Positions 18,046 to 27,341 of a stretch of DNA of 64,000 bases are shown here, one piece after another. Origin of the DNA: an uncultured Pirellula sp. (GTDB lineage Bacteria; Planctomycetota; Planctomycetia; Pirellulales; Pirellulaceae); assembly GCA_903892355.1 (NCBI GenBank), contig CAITIE010000010.1:1-64000 (forward strand), written 5' to 3'. Position 1 is the first letter of the stretch, and each line of letters opens with the position of its first letter. The position numbers and the translations under genes were made by a program. Under the pieces are notes generated by a model that did not search any database, was not told where the DNA came from, and worked only from the letters and a program-made list of their open reading frames with translations.

Positions 18046-20432
18046 TGAGACGGTGGAGCGACGCAAAAATGAACCCCTCAGTTTCCAAGCAATCCTTGTC
18101 CCAATCTAGCCTAGGTTGGCTCTTGTGTTTCGCGGCCATTGTCGTTGCTTCGGCGTTCACTCACCCAGCGTCCGCGCAGGACAGCTATGACAAGATTCTT
18201 CAAGAGGTGGAGGTAGTCACTTCCCTTCTCGACGAAGAACCATTTGACATCATCACGCTCAAGCCCGAAGCGACCGGGCGGAGCGTCAAAGTTGCCCCGG
18301 TGGAGATTCCCAATCGCCGTTTGCCGACGGCAACCAAAGACACGGATAAACTCCAAGTGACGATATTGCTTTTCCCTTCCCGTCGCTACGAAGTCCTCTG
18401 GAAAGATATCGAAAAGGTCTCTTTCTACGAGCAAATGATCCTGGCCAAAGCCAAGCAACTGGTCGAACAGAAGAACTTTGGTGAAGCGTTTGAGCACCTC
18501 AATTTTCTGCTGGTGAACTACCCGCAAACACCAGGCCTTCAAGTCCTGAGGCAGGAATTCCTGTTCGCCAGCGCCGTCGAAATGGTCAAGCAGAAACGTC
18601 TGGCTCATACATTGGCAGTGCTCGAGGAACTTCAACGAAGCTTTCCGAACTACCAAAAGGAAAAAGTGCGCGGCTACATCACCAGCGTCTCGAGCCAGCT
18701 CATCAGGTCGTACTTCGACAAAAACGATCTAGCGACTGCTAGGACGATGATCAATCGCCTCGAAAAGGACTACAAAGAGGATCCACTCCCTGTCGTGGAA
18801 GAATGGCGAGGCAAATTCCTCGATCTCGCTAGGGAATACTTCGATCGAGCGATTGCGTACCGCGACCAAAAAGATTTCATGAACGCGCGCCGTGAAGCGA
18901 CGAAGATGCTCGAGATTGAGCCCAACATCGAAGGTGGTCGCCAACTCCTCAACGATTTGCTCAAAGAGTTTCCGATCACGCGGGTTGGCGTTTTTCAAAC
19001 CGCGGACACCCCAGATACCGCAGCGCTGGCCAATTGGCCAGCATTCCGTTCTGGGCAATTGATCAGCCGTCCGCTCTTTGAGTTCCGAAGTACAGGACCG
19101 GAAGGGGGACAGTACCGATTTACCCTTGGCTCGTTTCAGCAAAGCGACGATCGGCTCGAACTCGATATGACCATCCAGAATCCTGGACTAGGTGCGATCC
19201 CCAACAGTTTGAATTTATCCCAATTGTTCCTTCGCCGTGCAACCGTGGGGAACGTGGATTATGTACCAGGTTGGGCCGCCATTTTTGATTCGGTGTCGGT
19301 ATTCGGTCCAGAACGACTGAAAGTTCGATTCCGTCGCCCTCACGTTCTGCCTCAAGCATTCCTCCAGTGGCCTATCGAAACGCAGGTTGAAGACGTACCG
19401 CCGCCTGGGGTCATGTACCGTTTCAAATCCCAAGACGGCGATACCAAACGGTTCGAATGGGCGTCGCCGAACAAGGCCGCAGATTACCAACCAATCGAAA
19501 TTCACGAAACGCTTTACACCGATCCTAGCCAAGCCATCAACGACTTGCTTCGCGGTGAAATCGAGATCATCGATCGCCTCTTCCCTGCCGATGCGAAGCG
19601 TTTGGAAGCGTCGATTGTCTCAAAGACGATCAACGTGGCGACGTACGCTCTACCCACGGTCCATATGCTCGTTCCTCGCACATCCAATCCCTATCTCGAT
19701 GACCGCGAATTCCGACGTGCCCTTTTGTACGCAATCAATCGAGAAGGAATCTTACGAGGGGAAATCCTCGGAGGGACCGAATCCGAGCAGAGTCGCGTCA
19801 TCAGTGGTCCGTTCCCTCGCGGCGCTTCGGAACAGGATCCAATCGCTTACGCTTACAACAACAGTGTCGAGAACCAAGCGTACGATCCACGGTTGGCCAA
19901 GGTCCTCATGCTGATCACCAACAGCAAACTGAAGATGATGTATGAGAAGCGGAAGGAACCAGTCCCCACTCTTCCGAAAATTCGTTTGGGAGTTCCCAAT
20001 TACGAAGCTGCACGCGTCGCAGGACAAGCCATCATCGAGCAGTGGAAACTCATCGACGTGCCCGCTGAGTTGATCGTTCTCGATAAAGTCCCTGGCCCCA
20101 AAGATGAGTCACCGGTCGATATCCTCTACCTGACGGCATCCATCTGGGAACCAGCCACCGATGCCGAGCGATTGTTCGGGATCGGCGCCCCCGCGGAAAC
20201 CAATAACCAGTTCATCGTACAAATCCTCGGCCAATTGAGCGCGTCTCGCAATTGGCGCGAGGTTCGGCAAAGCTGCCAAGATCTTCACGCGTTGGTGGCG
20301 GCACACCTGCCCATCCTGCCACTGTGGCAAGTGAGCGAATCGTTCGCCTATCGGAACGATGTATCGGGCGTCACTCAAAAACCACTGGGACTCTATCAAG
20401 ACCTCCAGAAATGGAGAAACAGAGCGCAATGA
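18045..20432 (+). CDS. Exported TPR protein fused to an SBP_bac_5-like solute-binding domain
   Basis: The 795-residue protein has a signal peptide (LGWLLCFAAIVVASAF, cleavage near ASAQDS). Residues about 130-310 form TPR-like helical pairs (QKNFGEAFEHLNFLLVNYP, DLATARTMINRLEKDY, DFMNARREATKMLEIEP). The C-terminal 450 residues resemble the oligopeptide/nickel-binding SBP_bac_5 fold: INDLLRGEIEIIDRLFP, DDREFRRALLYAINREGIL, VARVAGQAI-type helix and DILYLTASIWEPATDAERLF. No ABC permease for peptides is nearby, so it more likely recognises a ligand for the envelope machine than delivers one to an importer. It overlaps the next gene by four bases. Confidence 0.85.
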   Translation: MRRWSDAKMNPSVSKQSLSQSSLGWLLCFAAIVVASAFTHPASAQDSYDKILQEVEVVTSLLDEEPFDIITLKPEATGRSVKVAPVEIPNRRLPTATKDTDKLQVTILLFPSRRYEVLWKDIEKVSFYEQMILAKAKQLVEQKNFGEAFEHLNFLLVNYPQTPGLQVLRQEFLFASAVEMVKQKRLAHTLAVLEELQRSFPNYQKEKVRGYITSVSSQLIRSYFDKNDLATARTMINRLEKDYKEDPLPVVEEWRGKFLDLAREYFDRAIAYRDQKDFMNARREATKMLEIEPNIEGGRQLLNDLLKEFPITRVGVFQTADTPDTAALANWPAFRSGQLISRPLFEFRSTGPEGGQYRFTLGSFQQSDDRLELDMTIQNPGLGAIPNSLNLSQLFLRRATVGNVDYVPGWAAIFDSVSVFGPERLKVRFRRPHVLPQAFLQWPIETQVEDVPPPGVMYRFKSQDGDTKRFEWASPNKAADYQPIEIHETLYTDPSQAINDLLRGEIEIIDRLFPADAKRLEASIVSKTINVATYALPTVHMLVPRTSNPYLDDREFRRALLYAINREGILRGEILGGTESEQSRVISGPFPRGASEQDPIAYAYNNSVENQAYDPRLAKVLMLITNSKLKMMYEKRKEPVPTLPKIRLGVPNYEAARVAGQAIIEQWKLIDVPAELIVLDKVPGPKDESPVDILYLTASIWEPATDAERLFGIGAPAETNNQFIVQILGQLSASRNWREVRQSCQDLHALVAAHLPILPLWQVSESFAYRNDVSGVTQKPLGLYQDLQKWRNRAQ

Positions 20433-22813
20433 TCGCTTCTCCAGCCAATATTTATTCTCAATTCACACGCGATCGCTTCAGAGCGAATGGGACGAAATCA
20501 CGAACATCGTTTCTTGTTCTCGCCCATTTGAATGCGGTTTGGCTCGTTTTGCTGTCGACCTTGCTCCAAGCCCAAGAAGTATGGGAGTATTCCCCCTACA
20601 AAGTTCGCGTTTGGACCAGCATCTCCCCGACCCTGGGGCTTTCCGAAGAAACAAAACAGGAGATCTATCGCAAGGTTCTCGAATGCTCCGAAATTGAATT
20701 CGGGGCGACTTGGAACGTCGATGTGCTCGAGACCCCCGACGCCCTATTCGGGTCAGTACTCTACCACCTCGACGACCTAACTATTGAACAACTTCTGTCG
20801 CGCGAGTTGGTGTTGATGCTCGCGAAATCCGACCAGGCCAAAGATGCATTTTTTGCGATGCAGCCTAAGAAAGTGCCCGAAGTTGACCCGTCGGCCCCTA
20901 AGAAAAAACTGTCTGCCAAAGAGGAAGCCGACCTCAAGGCAAAAGAAGATGCAGAGATGCGAGCGCTGAGCCTCAACAGCATCCGAACCTTCGACTCCGC
21001 TGTGGAGCGGATTCCAAAAATCGCGATCCCTTCACTGCAGTACAACGCCCTCACTCGGGACATTGTTCCTTTCTTAGTCGACAAAGAGATTCCGCGCATG
21101 CGTGAGGAAGTCAAACCACTGCTCGCAAAAGAGATCGAACTCAATACGCAGCTTGAAACCGAATCCAAGGTCGGTGGAAATACGGTCCAACCAAATTCGG
21201 ATAAAGCCAAAAAGCTAGCGGAGTTGAAGTCCAAACTCAAGGAACTAAAGTCCGAGATCGACAAACTCCAAGAACCGCTCAAACGCAAGGAACGCGAGGT
21301 CGAGAATTGGAACGAACTCAAAGCAAAAATCGTTGAGTACCAAGGCTCCCTCTCGCAACTCAAGGCGGACTTGGATACCGGCAAGTACTTTGCCGCGTTG
21401 GTTCCAAAGACAGATGTTCCAAAGATCAAGGAAGTCTCTCGGACGATTCCAACACGGTTTCCTTGGCAACCCGAGGCGATGCTTCGCGACAAGGACAAAG
21501 TGATGTTGGTTTCCGTCGACCGCGAGGGAGAACGGATTCGAATCCAAGTGAAGGAACTCGATGCCTTCGTCCGACGCATCGGGTTGATGGAAACAACCTA
21601 TGCAACCAGTACCAGCGAAATCCCACATGCTATCGCTTACCTTTCACGAGCTTGCTTCACGCCGATGGCTCGGCTCGAGGAGAATGACAACAAGACCGCC
21701 GTCCTACGAGTTCGAGCCAGCGGGCTCGCGACCGCACCGGATTCCCCGGTCCGCATCGATGTTGGAGATGTCCTCGCTCCCTACATTCGCCGAGATGACT
21801 TGAATGGAAACCCCAGCCTTCTGCAGAACATGGCGTTCACCTACATCGCCGTCACCGAGCCGATCGACGAAGCCAGGTATTACGGGGCGATCTTCGCGGC
21901 CAGTCGAGGTGCCTTGGTTGCCGCTAAGAATCGCAGAACGAAACGGGTCGCTCTTAAAATCAAGCCGCAGTTCGCAAAGACCGACTTGAAATTGGGGGTT
22001 CGTGGTTCTCCCAACAGCGCGGTTCCCGGCGTGGAGGTCTACATCCGAACCCCCGGTTCCGATGACCTCAATATGGTGGGTCGTTCCGATTGGCGCGGAG
22101 TGATCGATCTCCAACGAACCGAACTTCCAGAAATAATCTACGATCAACCCACCTCGAGTGGTCTTGAGATCATCGCCAAGGCGAGGGCCACAACCGCGGC
22201 CTCGCTCAAAGCCAAAGCGGGAGAACCGTCCGATGCGAGCCCTCCCCCAGCCGATCCAAACGATGAGGCAGCGAAAGCAGCGGCCGAGCAAGAAGCATTG
22301 CGGAAGCGGATGGAGAAACCACCTACAAGCACCATCAAAATCAAACTTCCACTGTATCTGTACTACATCAAAAACGGTGAGACACTTCTGGCCCGTTTGC
22401 CGATCATTACCGGCTACCGCGAATCGGAAAAAGCAGATTTGTCAGACGACCGCCGACGTTTGCAAGCCGAAGCGTTCTTGAAGGGGATCCAAGGCGAAAT
22501 CTTGGATCTCGTTGTTCGTCGCAAGATCTTGGACGCACGCATCCGCAAAAAGATTGATGAAGGGAAACTCGATGAAGCGACCACGTTGCTTGATGAACTA
22601 AAAAAGGTTCGGAGCTATGAAGGCCTTTCGGCGCAAATCCAAAATATCGAACGCCGCGCGGAATCGACCGAGAACGGTTTTATTCCAGCGCCTGTCAAAG
22701 AACGAATCAATAAAATGCTCGGCACGACCAGCGATTTGATGAAAAACTACCTTCAAGAGGACATCGTTCGGGAACTGGAAGTAAAACTCGCCGACAAGAA
22801 GAGTGGGAAATAA
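20429..22813 (+). CDS. Exported coiled-coil protein of unknown function
   Basis: No known family is recognised. The 794-residue product has an N-terminal hydrophobic segment (about residues 23-43, LVLAHLNAVWLVLLSTLL) followed by QAQEVWEYSPYKVRVW, so it is exported or anchored. Residues about 225-320 are a Lys/Glu-rich coiled coil (KKLAELKSKLKELKSEIDKL). The middle part carries beta-rich segments, and DLKLGVRGSPNSAVPGVEVY looks like a small Ig-like or carboxypeptidase-regulatory-like fold near 520. The last 100 residues are helical again. The frame is open upstream to 20252, but the ATG at 20429 overlaps the previous stop as ATGA, which is the likely start. Its position fixes it as part of the ExbB operon. 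Confidence 0.82.
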   Translation: MIASPANIYSQFTRDRFRANGTKSRTSFLVLAHLNAVWLVLLSTLLQAQEVWEYSPYKVRVWTSISPTLGLSEETKQEIYRKVLECSEIEFGATWNVDVLETPDALFGSVLYHLDDLTIEQLLSRELVLMLAKSDQAKDAFFAMQPKKVPEVDPSAPKKKLSAKEEADLKAKEDAEMRALSLNSIRTFDSAVERIPKIAIPSLQYNALTRDIVPFLVDKEIPRMREEVKPLLAKEIELNTQLETESKVGGNTVQPNSDKAKKLAELKSKLKELKSEIDKLQEPLKRKEREVENWNELKAKIVEYQGSLSQLKADLDTGKYFAALVPKTDVPKIKEVSRTIPTRFPWQPEAMLRDKDKVMLVSVDREGERIRIQVKELDAFVRRIGLMETTYATSTSEIPHAIAYLSRACFTPMARLEENDNKTAVLRVRASGLATAPDSPVRIDVGDVLAPYIRRDDLNGNPSLLQNMAFTYIAVTEPIDEARYYGAIFAASRGALVAAKNRRTKRVALKIKPQFAKTDLKLGVRGSPNSAVPGVEVYIRTPGSDDLNMVGRSDWRGVIDLQRTELPEIIYDQPTSSGLEIIAKARATTAASLKAKAGEPSDASPPPADPNDEAAKAAAEQEALRKRMEKPPTSTIKIKLPLYLYYIKNGETLLARLPIITGYRESEKADLSDDRRRLQAEAFLKGIQGEILDLVVRRKILDARIRKKIDEGKLDEATTLLDELKKVRSYEGLSAQIQNIERRAESTENGFIPAPVKERINKMLGTTSDLMKNYLQEDIVRELEVKLADKKSGK

Positions 22814-23194
22814 ATGAAAACGGTCCTCGATGTCGGCAATTGCAATCCTGATCATGCAGCTATTACCGCGATGTTGAAGCGTCACTTCCAAGTAGAGATT
22901 CTCCGCGCGGATCAGCAATCAGACATGTTGAATTGCTTAGGAAGCCAACCGGTCGACCTGATTCTGATCAACCGAAAGCTGGATATCGACTACAGCGATG
23001 GGATTGAGATTCTGAGATATCTCAAGTCCAATTCGAATTATGCGTCGATCCCTGTTATGCTAATTACGAACTACCCTGAACATCAGCAGCAAGCTATGGC
23101 GCTGGGGGCTGAATTGGGTTTCGGAAAATTAGAGCTCAACAAACCTGAAACACATCAAAAGCTCGCCAAATTCCTCGGAACAAGCGCCGCCTGA
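22814..23194 (+). CDS. Degenerate response-regulator receiver domain (stand-alone)
   Basis: The 126-residue protein has the length and alternating strand-helix pattern of a CheY-like receiver. The strand that normally ends in the phosphorylated Asp reads VDLILINRKLD, with Asn at about residue 53 in that place, and the acidic pair after the first strand is replaced by VGNCNPD. The Thr of strand 4 (VMLITNY) and a Lys near the end of strand 5 (GFGKLEL) remain. It therefore probably cannot be phosphorylated and acts as a fixed adaptor. The ATG directly follows the previous stop, with GTGGG upstream, so it is translated with the envelope operon and not with a histidine kinase. Confidence 0.82.
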   Translation: MKTVLDVGNCNPDHAAITAMLKRHFQVEILRADQQSDMLNCLGSQPVDLILINRKLDIDYSDGIEILRYLKSNSNYASIPVMLITNYPEHQQQAMALGAELGFGKLELNKPETHQKLAKFLGTSAA

Positions 23195-23202
23195 GCCAAA
23201 CC

Positions 23203-23661
23203 ATGTCCAAGAAAAAAAACAGTATCGATGAAGTGAACGAAGCCCGAAAGCTGCTTCGCGAGTCGGGATTGCGCAGCACCCCAGCGAGAATCTCCGTCAT
23301 CAATGCACTCAAACGATCCACGAAACCTCAAACTCATGCGGAGCTCGCAGATCAATTGGTACCTCTCGGCTTTGACAAGGCCACCGTTTTTCGAAACCTA
23401 ACCGATCTGACCGAAGCTGAGCTGGTCCTCAGAACCGAATTGGGCGATCACGTTTGGCGGTTTGAGCTCCGCGACCCATCGCACGATCGAAGCAGTCACC
23501 CGCATTTTGTTTGCACCGACTGCGGTACCGTCTCCTGCATCGACGAGATGGCGTTGCCCAGTCCCTCCCTGCGTCGCTCGCTGAACATTTCACGCATCAG
23601 CGAAGTCCTCGTCAAAGGACACTGCGGAACATGCGATAGCGCCAGAGCGGCTTCTACGTAA
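23203..23661 (+). CDS. Fur-family transcriptional repressor
   Basis: The 152-residue protein has the Fur layout: a winged-helix DNA-binding half (LRSTPARISVINAL, HAELADQLVPLGFDKATVFRNL) and a dimerisation half with the metal ligands SSHPHFVCTDCG and GHCGTCD, i.e. two CxxC pairs for the structural zinc. Fur, Zur and PerR cannot be told apart here. It closes the ExbB operon, eight bases after the receiver stop. ExbB/ExbD systems for iron or zinc uptake are classic Fur or Zur targets, so the operon may report or control metal status; no Fur box was confirmed. Confidence 0.92.
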   Translation: MSKKKNSIDEVNEARKLLRESGLRSTPARISVINALKRSTKPQTHAELADQLVPLGFDKATVFRNLTDLTEAELVLRTELGDHVWRFELRDPSHDRSSHPHFVCTDCGTVSCIDEMALPSPSLRRSLNISRISEVLVKGHCGTCDSARAAST

Positions 23662-23701
23662 GCGGTGGATTTGATTCGGCGTAAACGAGGGATACGATTC
23701 G

Positions 23702-24727
23702 TTACTGCGCGTTGTCCGTACGCACCAGCTTCTCAATCTTGATCGCCTTCCGACCCTTGTAGGCTCCAGGCGAAGCTAAATACTTGACTTGATTGGCGAT
23801 CTCAACTTCGAGCGGGTGATTGATGTCTTTGTCGGTAGAGATCACGTCACCCACTTCGAGCCCAAACAACTCCGACGTTTTGATCGTCGAACGAGCCAAC
23901 GTAACAACGACATCGGCGAGCGACCCATCCAACCGCGAACTGAGCTGGGACATGGTTTTCTCATTGGTTCGAGCCGCGGTGTAGCCAACCCAACTGTTGC
24001 TCGTCAATTTGCTACCAACCCGCTCAATGGTATTGAACGGGATGCACAAGTTCGTCGTGCCCCGAATGGTACCCATATTGAGTTCAAAGCTGACCATCAC
24101 TACGACTTCGTTGGGTGGCACGATTTGAACGAGCTGTGGATTGCTCTCCACCCTCTCTACTTCGATGTTGAGATCGACAACATTCTTCCATGCGTTTTGC
24201 AATTCCTGCAAGAACACTGTGGTGATTCTTGAGGCCAGCCGAAGCTCGATGTCGGATAGCGGACGCTTCGGCGAAGAATCACTGCTAACAGCCCCACCGA
24301 GCATCCGGTCAATAATCGGATAGAGGAGGGAGGGACTGATGTCCAAAACCCAATTCCCTTCGAGCGGCAACGGTTTGAGCAAGTTGAAGCAGGTGGGGAT
24401 TTCCAGCGAATAGACGAACTCGCTATAGGTGAGCTGATCGACACTGATCAGTCGAACTTCGACAATACTTCGCAAGATCGCGGACAGGGACGCTCCAAAG
24501 TTCCGTGAGAACCCGTCGTGCAACGACTGCAACGCCCGCATCTGTTCCTTACCAACACGTTCAGGCCGTTTGAAATCGTAATTGAGGATACGGACCTTGG
24601 ACGCAGGCTTTTTCGGATCCGCTTTCGCTGCGGCCGCAGGGGTAGGTGTCGTTGGAACGGCACTACCCCCTTCAAGGGACTTCAGCAAGCTCTCCACATC
24701 GTTACGGCTGAGTACTTCTTCGGACAT
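23702..24727 (-). CDS. fliM: Flagellar motor switch protein FliM
   Basis: The 341-residue protein is the middle ring component of the flagellar C-ring that binds CheY-P and sets rotation direction. It begins with a short N-terminal helix (VLSRNDVESLLKSLEG), an Ala/Pro linker, then the CheC-like domain (GKEQMRALQSLHDGFSRNFG, PTCFNLLKPLPLEGNWVLDI) and ends in the SpoA domain (SLADVVVTLARSTIKTSELF, LEVGDVISTDKD). Length and order are normal. It lies outside any flagellar cluster; its only close partner is proA, 30 bp upstream on the same strand. AAGGA sits about eight bases before the ATG. Confidence 0.95.
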   Translation of the reverse strand: MSEEVLSRNDVESLLKSLEGGSAVPTTPTPAAAAKADPKKPASKVRILNYDFKRPERVGKEQMRALQSLHDGFSRNFGASLSAILRSIVEVRLISVDQLTYSEFVYSLEIPTCFNLLKPLPLEGNWVLDISPSLLYPIIDRMLGGAVSSDSSPKRPLSDIELRLASRITTVFLQELQNAWKNVVDLNIEVERVESNPQLVQIVPPNEVVVMVSFELNMGTIRGTTNLCIPFNTIERVGSKLTSNSWVGYTAARTNEKTMSQLSSRLDGSLADVVVTLARSTIKTSELFGLEVGDVISTDKDINHPLEVEIANQVKYLASPGAYKGRKAIKIEKLVRTDNAQ

Positions 24728-24757
24728 GTCGAAATCCTTTTCGATCCGTATCGAATC

Positions 24758-26032
24758 TTATTCCCTAATTTGACCATCGCCGATGACGACGTACTTGTAC
24801 GTCGTCAATTCGGTTAGGCCGCATGGGCCTCGCGCATGAATCTTGTCGGTGCTGATTCCTATCTCCGCACCCAATCCCAATTCACCACCGTCATTGAATC
24901 GCGTCGATGCATTGACCATCACGGCCGCCGAATCGACTCGCTGGACGAAGCGTCGCGAGGTTGGCAAGTCATTGGTCACAATCGCGTCGGTATGTTTCGA
25001 GCCGTAGCGATTGATATGCGTGATTGCAGCATCGACTCCATCCACAACGCAAACGCTCATGATCGGCCCTAGGTATTCTTTGGACCAATCCTCTTCCGTT
25101 CCCTTCACCGCCGATGGCATCAAACTGCAAGTTTTGACATCCCCTCGAAGCTCGATCCCTTTTTCTTTCAATCCCGGTTCCAACAGCTTGAGAAACACCG
25201 GGGCAATGGCAGCGTCGACCAATAACGATTCGGCAGCGTTGCAAACGCCCATGCGCTGAGTCTTTGCATTCATGACAATTCGAACCGCCATCTCCAAATC
25301 GGCGTGGCGATCGACATACACATGGCAATTGCCGTCGAAATGCTTCAGCACGGGCATTGTCGCTTCCGCTACAACCCGTCGCACTAAGCTTTCACCGCCG
25401 CGTGGTATCGCCACGTCGATGGTGCTTGATTGCCGTAACAAGGCACCCACCGCATCGCGATCCAACGTCTCCACCAATTGAATGGCTCCCTCGGGAATAC
25501 CGCAATGGATTGCGGTGTGCTGCAATAGTTGCACGATCGCTACGGAACTATGAAACGCCTCTTTGCCACCGCGCAGGATGATTGCGTTACCGCTTTTGAT
25601 CGCGATCGCAGCCGCATCGGCAGTCACATTCGGCCGGGACTCATAGATGAACAAAATCACGCCGATCGGGACTCGGACCTTCTGGACCTGCAATCCGTTG
25701 GGGCGTGTTCCACCACCGATCAACTCACCGACCGGATCTGGCAACGATGCGATCTCGCGAAAACCACGAGAAATTCCTTCGATCCGTTCACGGGTGAGGG
25801 TCAAGCGATCCACGGCAGCCAGACTCAAGCTGTATCCGGGTGCAGCGGCTAGATCCTTTGCATTGGCCTCTACGATGGAATCCGCCTGGGCAAGTATTTC
25901 ATCGGCTGCCAAATGCAGCCATTTATTCTTTGCCGCGGTCGAGCAGTCCAGCAGCGATAACGACGCTTTTTTGGCGAGTTCACCGAGCGTTCGGCAATAG
26001 GACAGCAATTCCTCATCGGGTTCGTGCACCAT
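24758..26032 (-). CDS. proA: Gamma-glutamyl phosphate reductase
   Basis: The enzyme reduces gamma-glutamyl phosphate with NADPH to glutamate semialdehyde, the second step of proline synthesis. Visible family parts are RVPIGVILFIYESRPNVT, GNAIILRGGKEAFHS, the catalytic cysteine in RMGVCNAAESLL and the end HARGPCGLTELTTYKYVVIG. I place the start at ATG 26032 (MVHEPDEELL), giving 424 residues, close to the usual size; in-frame ATGs at 26092 and 26101 would add 20-23 residues. No proB is in the window. It precedes fliM on the same strand. Confidence 0.93.
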   Translation of the reverse strand: MVHEPDEELLSYCRTLGELAKKASLSLLDCSTAAKNKWLHLAADEILAQADSIVEANAKDLAAAPGYSLSLAAVDRLTLTRERIEGISRGFREIASLPDPVGELIGGGTRPNGLQVQKVRVPIGVILFIYESRPNVTADAAAIAIKSGNAIILRGGKEAFHSSVAIVQLLQHTAIHCGIPEGAIQLVETLDRDAVGALLRQSSTIDVAIPRGGESLVRRVVAEATMPVLKHFDGNCHVYVDRHADLEMAVRIVMNAKTQRMGVCNAAESLLVDAAIAPVFLKLLEPGLKEKGIELRGDVKTCSLMPSAVKGTEEDWSKEYLGPIMSVCVVDGVDAAITHINRYGSKHTDAIVTNDLPTSRRFVQRVDSAAVMVNASTRFNDGGELGLGAEIGISTDKIHARGPCGLTELTTYKYVVIGDGQIRE

Positions 26033-26439
26033 CTCGGAACCACGAGGGTTCTTCCGGTTTGTCAAATCGGACTGGGAGTTTAAAGAGGACATAAATGCCA
26101 TTATTGGAGAGCCGCGCACGGAATACTTTTGCGGGAGTATCGAGGAAGCCAGAACGAGGGTCAATGCCGATTCGGACCCGATTCCGGGCCTTCAGCATAA
26201 CGATTCGCTAGCATTGCATCAGCGTCGGTTTGCCGGAGCGGATATTTTCTTGTTGTTGGGACAGCGGATGCGACCGTCTCGCAGAGACTCAAGCGGTCTA
26301 AGGCACCTTCGTTCGTTCTACTCTAAACTCTCTCGTGCCTACTCTCTAGCCGCCTCCGGCGGCCCTGGGTCCCGGGTGGACTTAGGACGATGCGGCCCCC
26401 GACGGTCGTTGCCCAACGTCCTTACTGCGAGTCTCAGCC

Positions 26440-26547
26440 TTCTACGTAGACCAGTACAACCGAGTCATTCCCCATTCGGCGTTCAAGGGCCAGACGCCCG
26501 ACGACGCTTTGCGTCGAGAGAGTGGAGCAGTAGAGAATAGAAAATAG
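26440..26547 (+). pseudogene. Transposase C-terminal scrap (integrase-core type)
   Basis: Thirty-six codons read FYVDQYNRVIPHSAFKG and QTPDDALRRESG before a stop. This is the end of the integrase-core region of a DDE transposase, matching the pattern Y-x4-N-x3-PHSA-x-x-GxTP. Nothing upstream continues it. A longer and slightly different copy lies at 33819-34110, so both come from the same element family. Confidence 0.6.
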
Positions 26548-26813
26548 ACCGATCGACGGTGCACCAGTGAGCGATCATGCGACTCCCCGTCACGCGATCC
26601 GACGCGCCGCACAACAAGTGCCAGGCACGAATGACACTGTCCGCTGCATATCGCAATGCCGAGTCGGTCGTAGACCGGGAAGATTCGAAACCAGATACGG
26701 CAAGCGACGAAGGGACCAGTACACGCTGCTGATGAAACCCCGAGACAAATTGCGACACAGGCTCAGCAAGGGAGATAACTCCTTTGAGTGAAACAGATTA
26801 CGATAGCCGTACA

Positions 26814-26833
26814 GTGCCATTCGTGGGTGGCAC
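26814..26833. repeat. 20-bp imperfect palindrome, inverted relative to the copy at 33741
   Basis: GTGCCATTCGTGGGTGGCAC has arms GTGCCA/TGGCAC. Its exact reverse complement occurs at 33741-33760, and similarity continues for about ten more bases on the side reading GTACGGCT. Both copies are in the gene-poor islands. Confidence 0.8.
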
Positions 26834-26933
26834 GCATTTTTCTACTTTCCATGAACTGCTTTCTGATCGCTTGCTCCTGATCTAATTCACGCGAAGGCGC
26901 GAAGACGCGAAGGGAAAGCCTTGAACCCAAGTG

Positions 26934-27044
26934 GTTGAACGATTGTCGTAATCGTTTTTAGCTCCTGGCGAGAGCAGTTGAGGACAACTGCTCTACATTG
27001 CGGCCCAAAGTAGCACGACAGTCCCTTGTCGTGAAGGGTTCTGC
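26934..27044 (+). repeat. 111-bp direct repeat, copy 1 (hairpin-rich)
   Basis: This segment is identical over 111 bp to 27231-27341. It holds two perfect stems: GAGCAGTTG-AGGA-CAACTGCTC and CACGACA-GTCCCT-TGTCGTG. On its left is a GCGAAGGCGC element (26887-26912) and on its right a third hairpin CACGACG/CGTCGTG-type element (27091-27120); both flanks are also repeated around copy 2 (27139-27164 and 27451-27481), with unrelated sequence of varying length between them. No open frame of coding character runs through it. Confidence 0.9.
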
Positions 27045-27230
27045 AATCTCTGGCCTGAACCCCCTCGATCATTTCAAGGCGAATAGTCTTTGGGAAAACG
27101 ACGGCGGAGCGTCGTGCCACGATGTTCTCCGATCATCGTCACGCGAAGGCGCAAGGATGCAAAGGAGTGTGGTGGATCTTGCGAAAGAGCCTGGCTGCGA
27201 TCGGACTTGGGCGGAGGGAGCAAGCTTGAT

Positions 27231-27341
27231 GTTGAACGATTGTCGTAATCGTTTTTAGCTCCTGGCGAGAGCAGTTGAGGACAACTGCTCTACATTGCGG
27301 CCCAAAGTAGCACGACAGTCCCTTGTCGTGAAGGGTTCTGC
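27231..27341 (+). repeat. 111-bp direct repeat, copy 2 (hairpin-rich)
   Basis: Identical to 26934-27044 at an offset of 297 bp, with the same two stems. The following spacer (27342-27450) differs from that after copy 1, so the duplication is modular and not a simple 297-bp tandem copy. The third hairpin (27459-27479, CACGACG-GCGGAG-CGTCGTG) follows. Confidence 0.9.

Noticed and set aside
26033-26164. Longer proA reaching TTG 26164
   Set aside because: The extension has no similarity to ProA N-termini and would exceed family length by over 40 residues.
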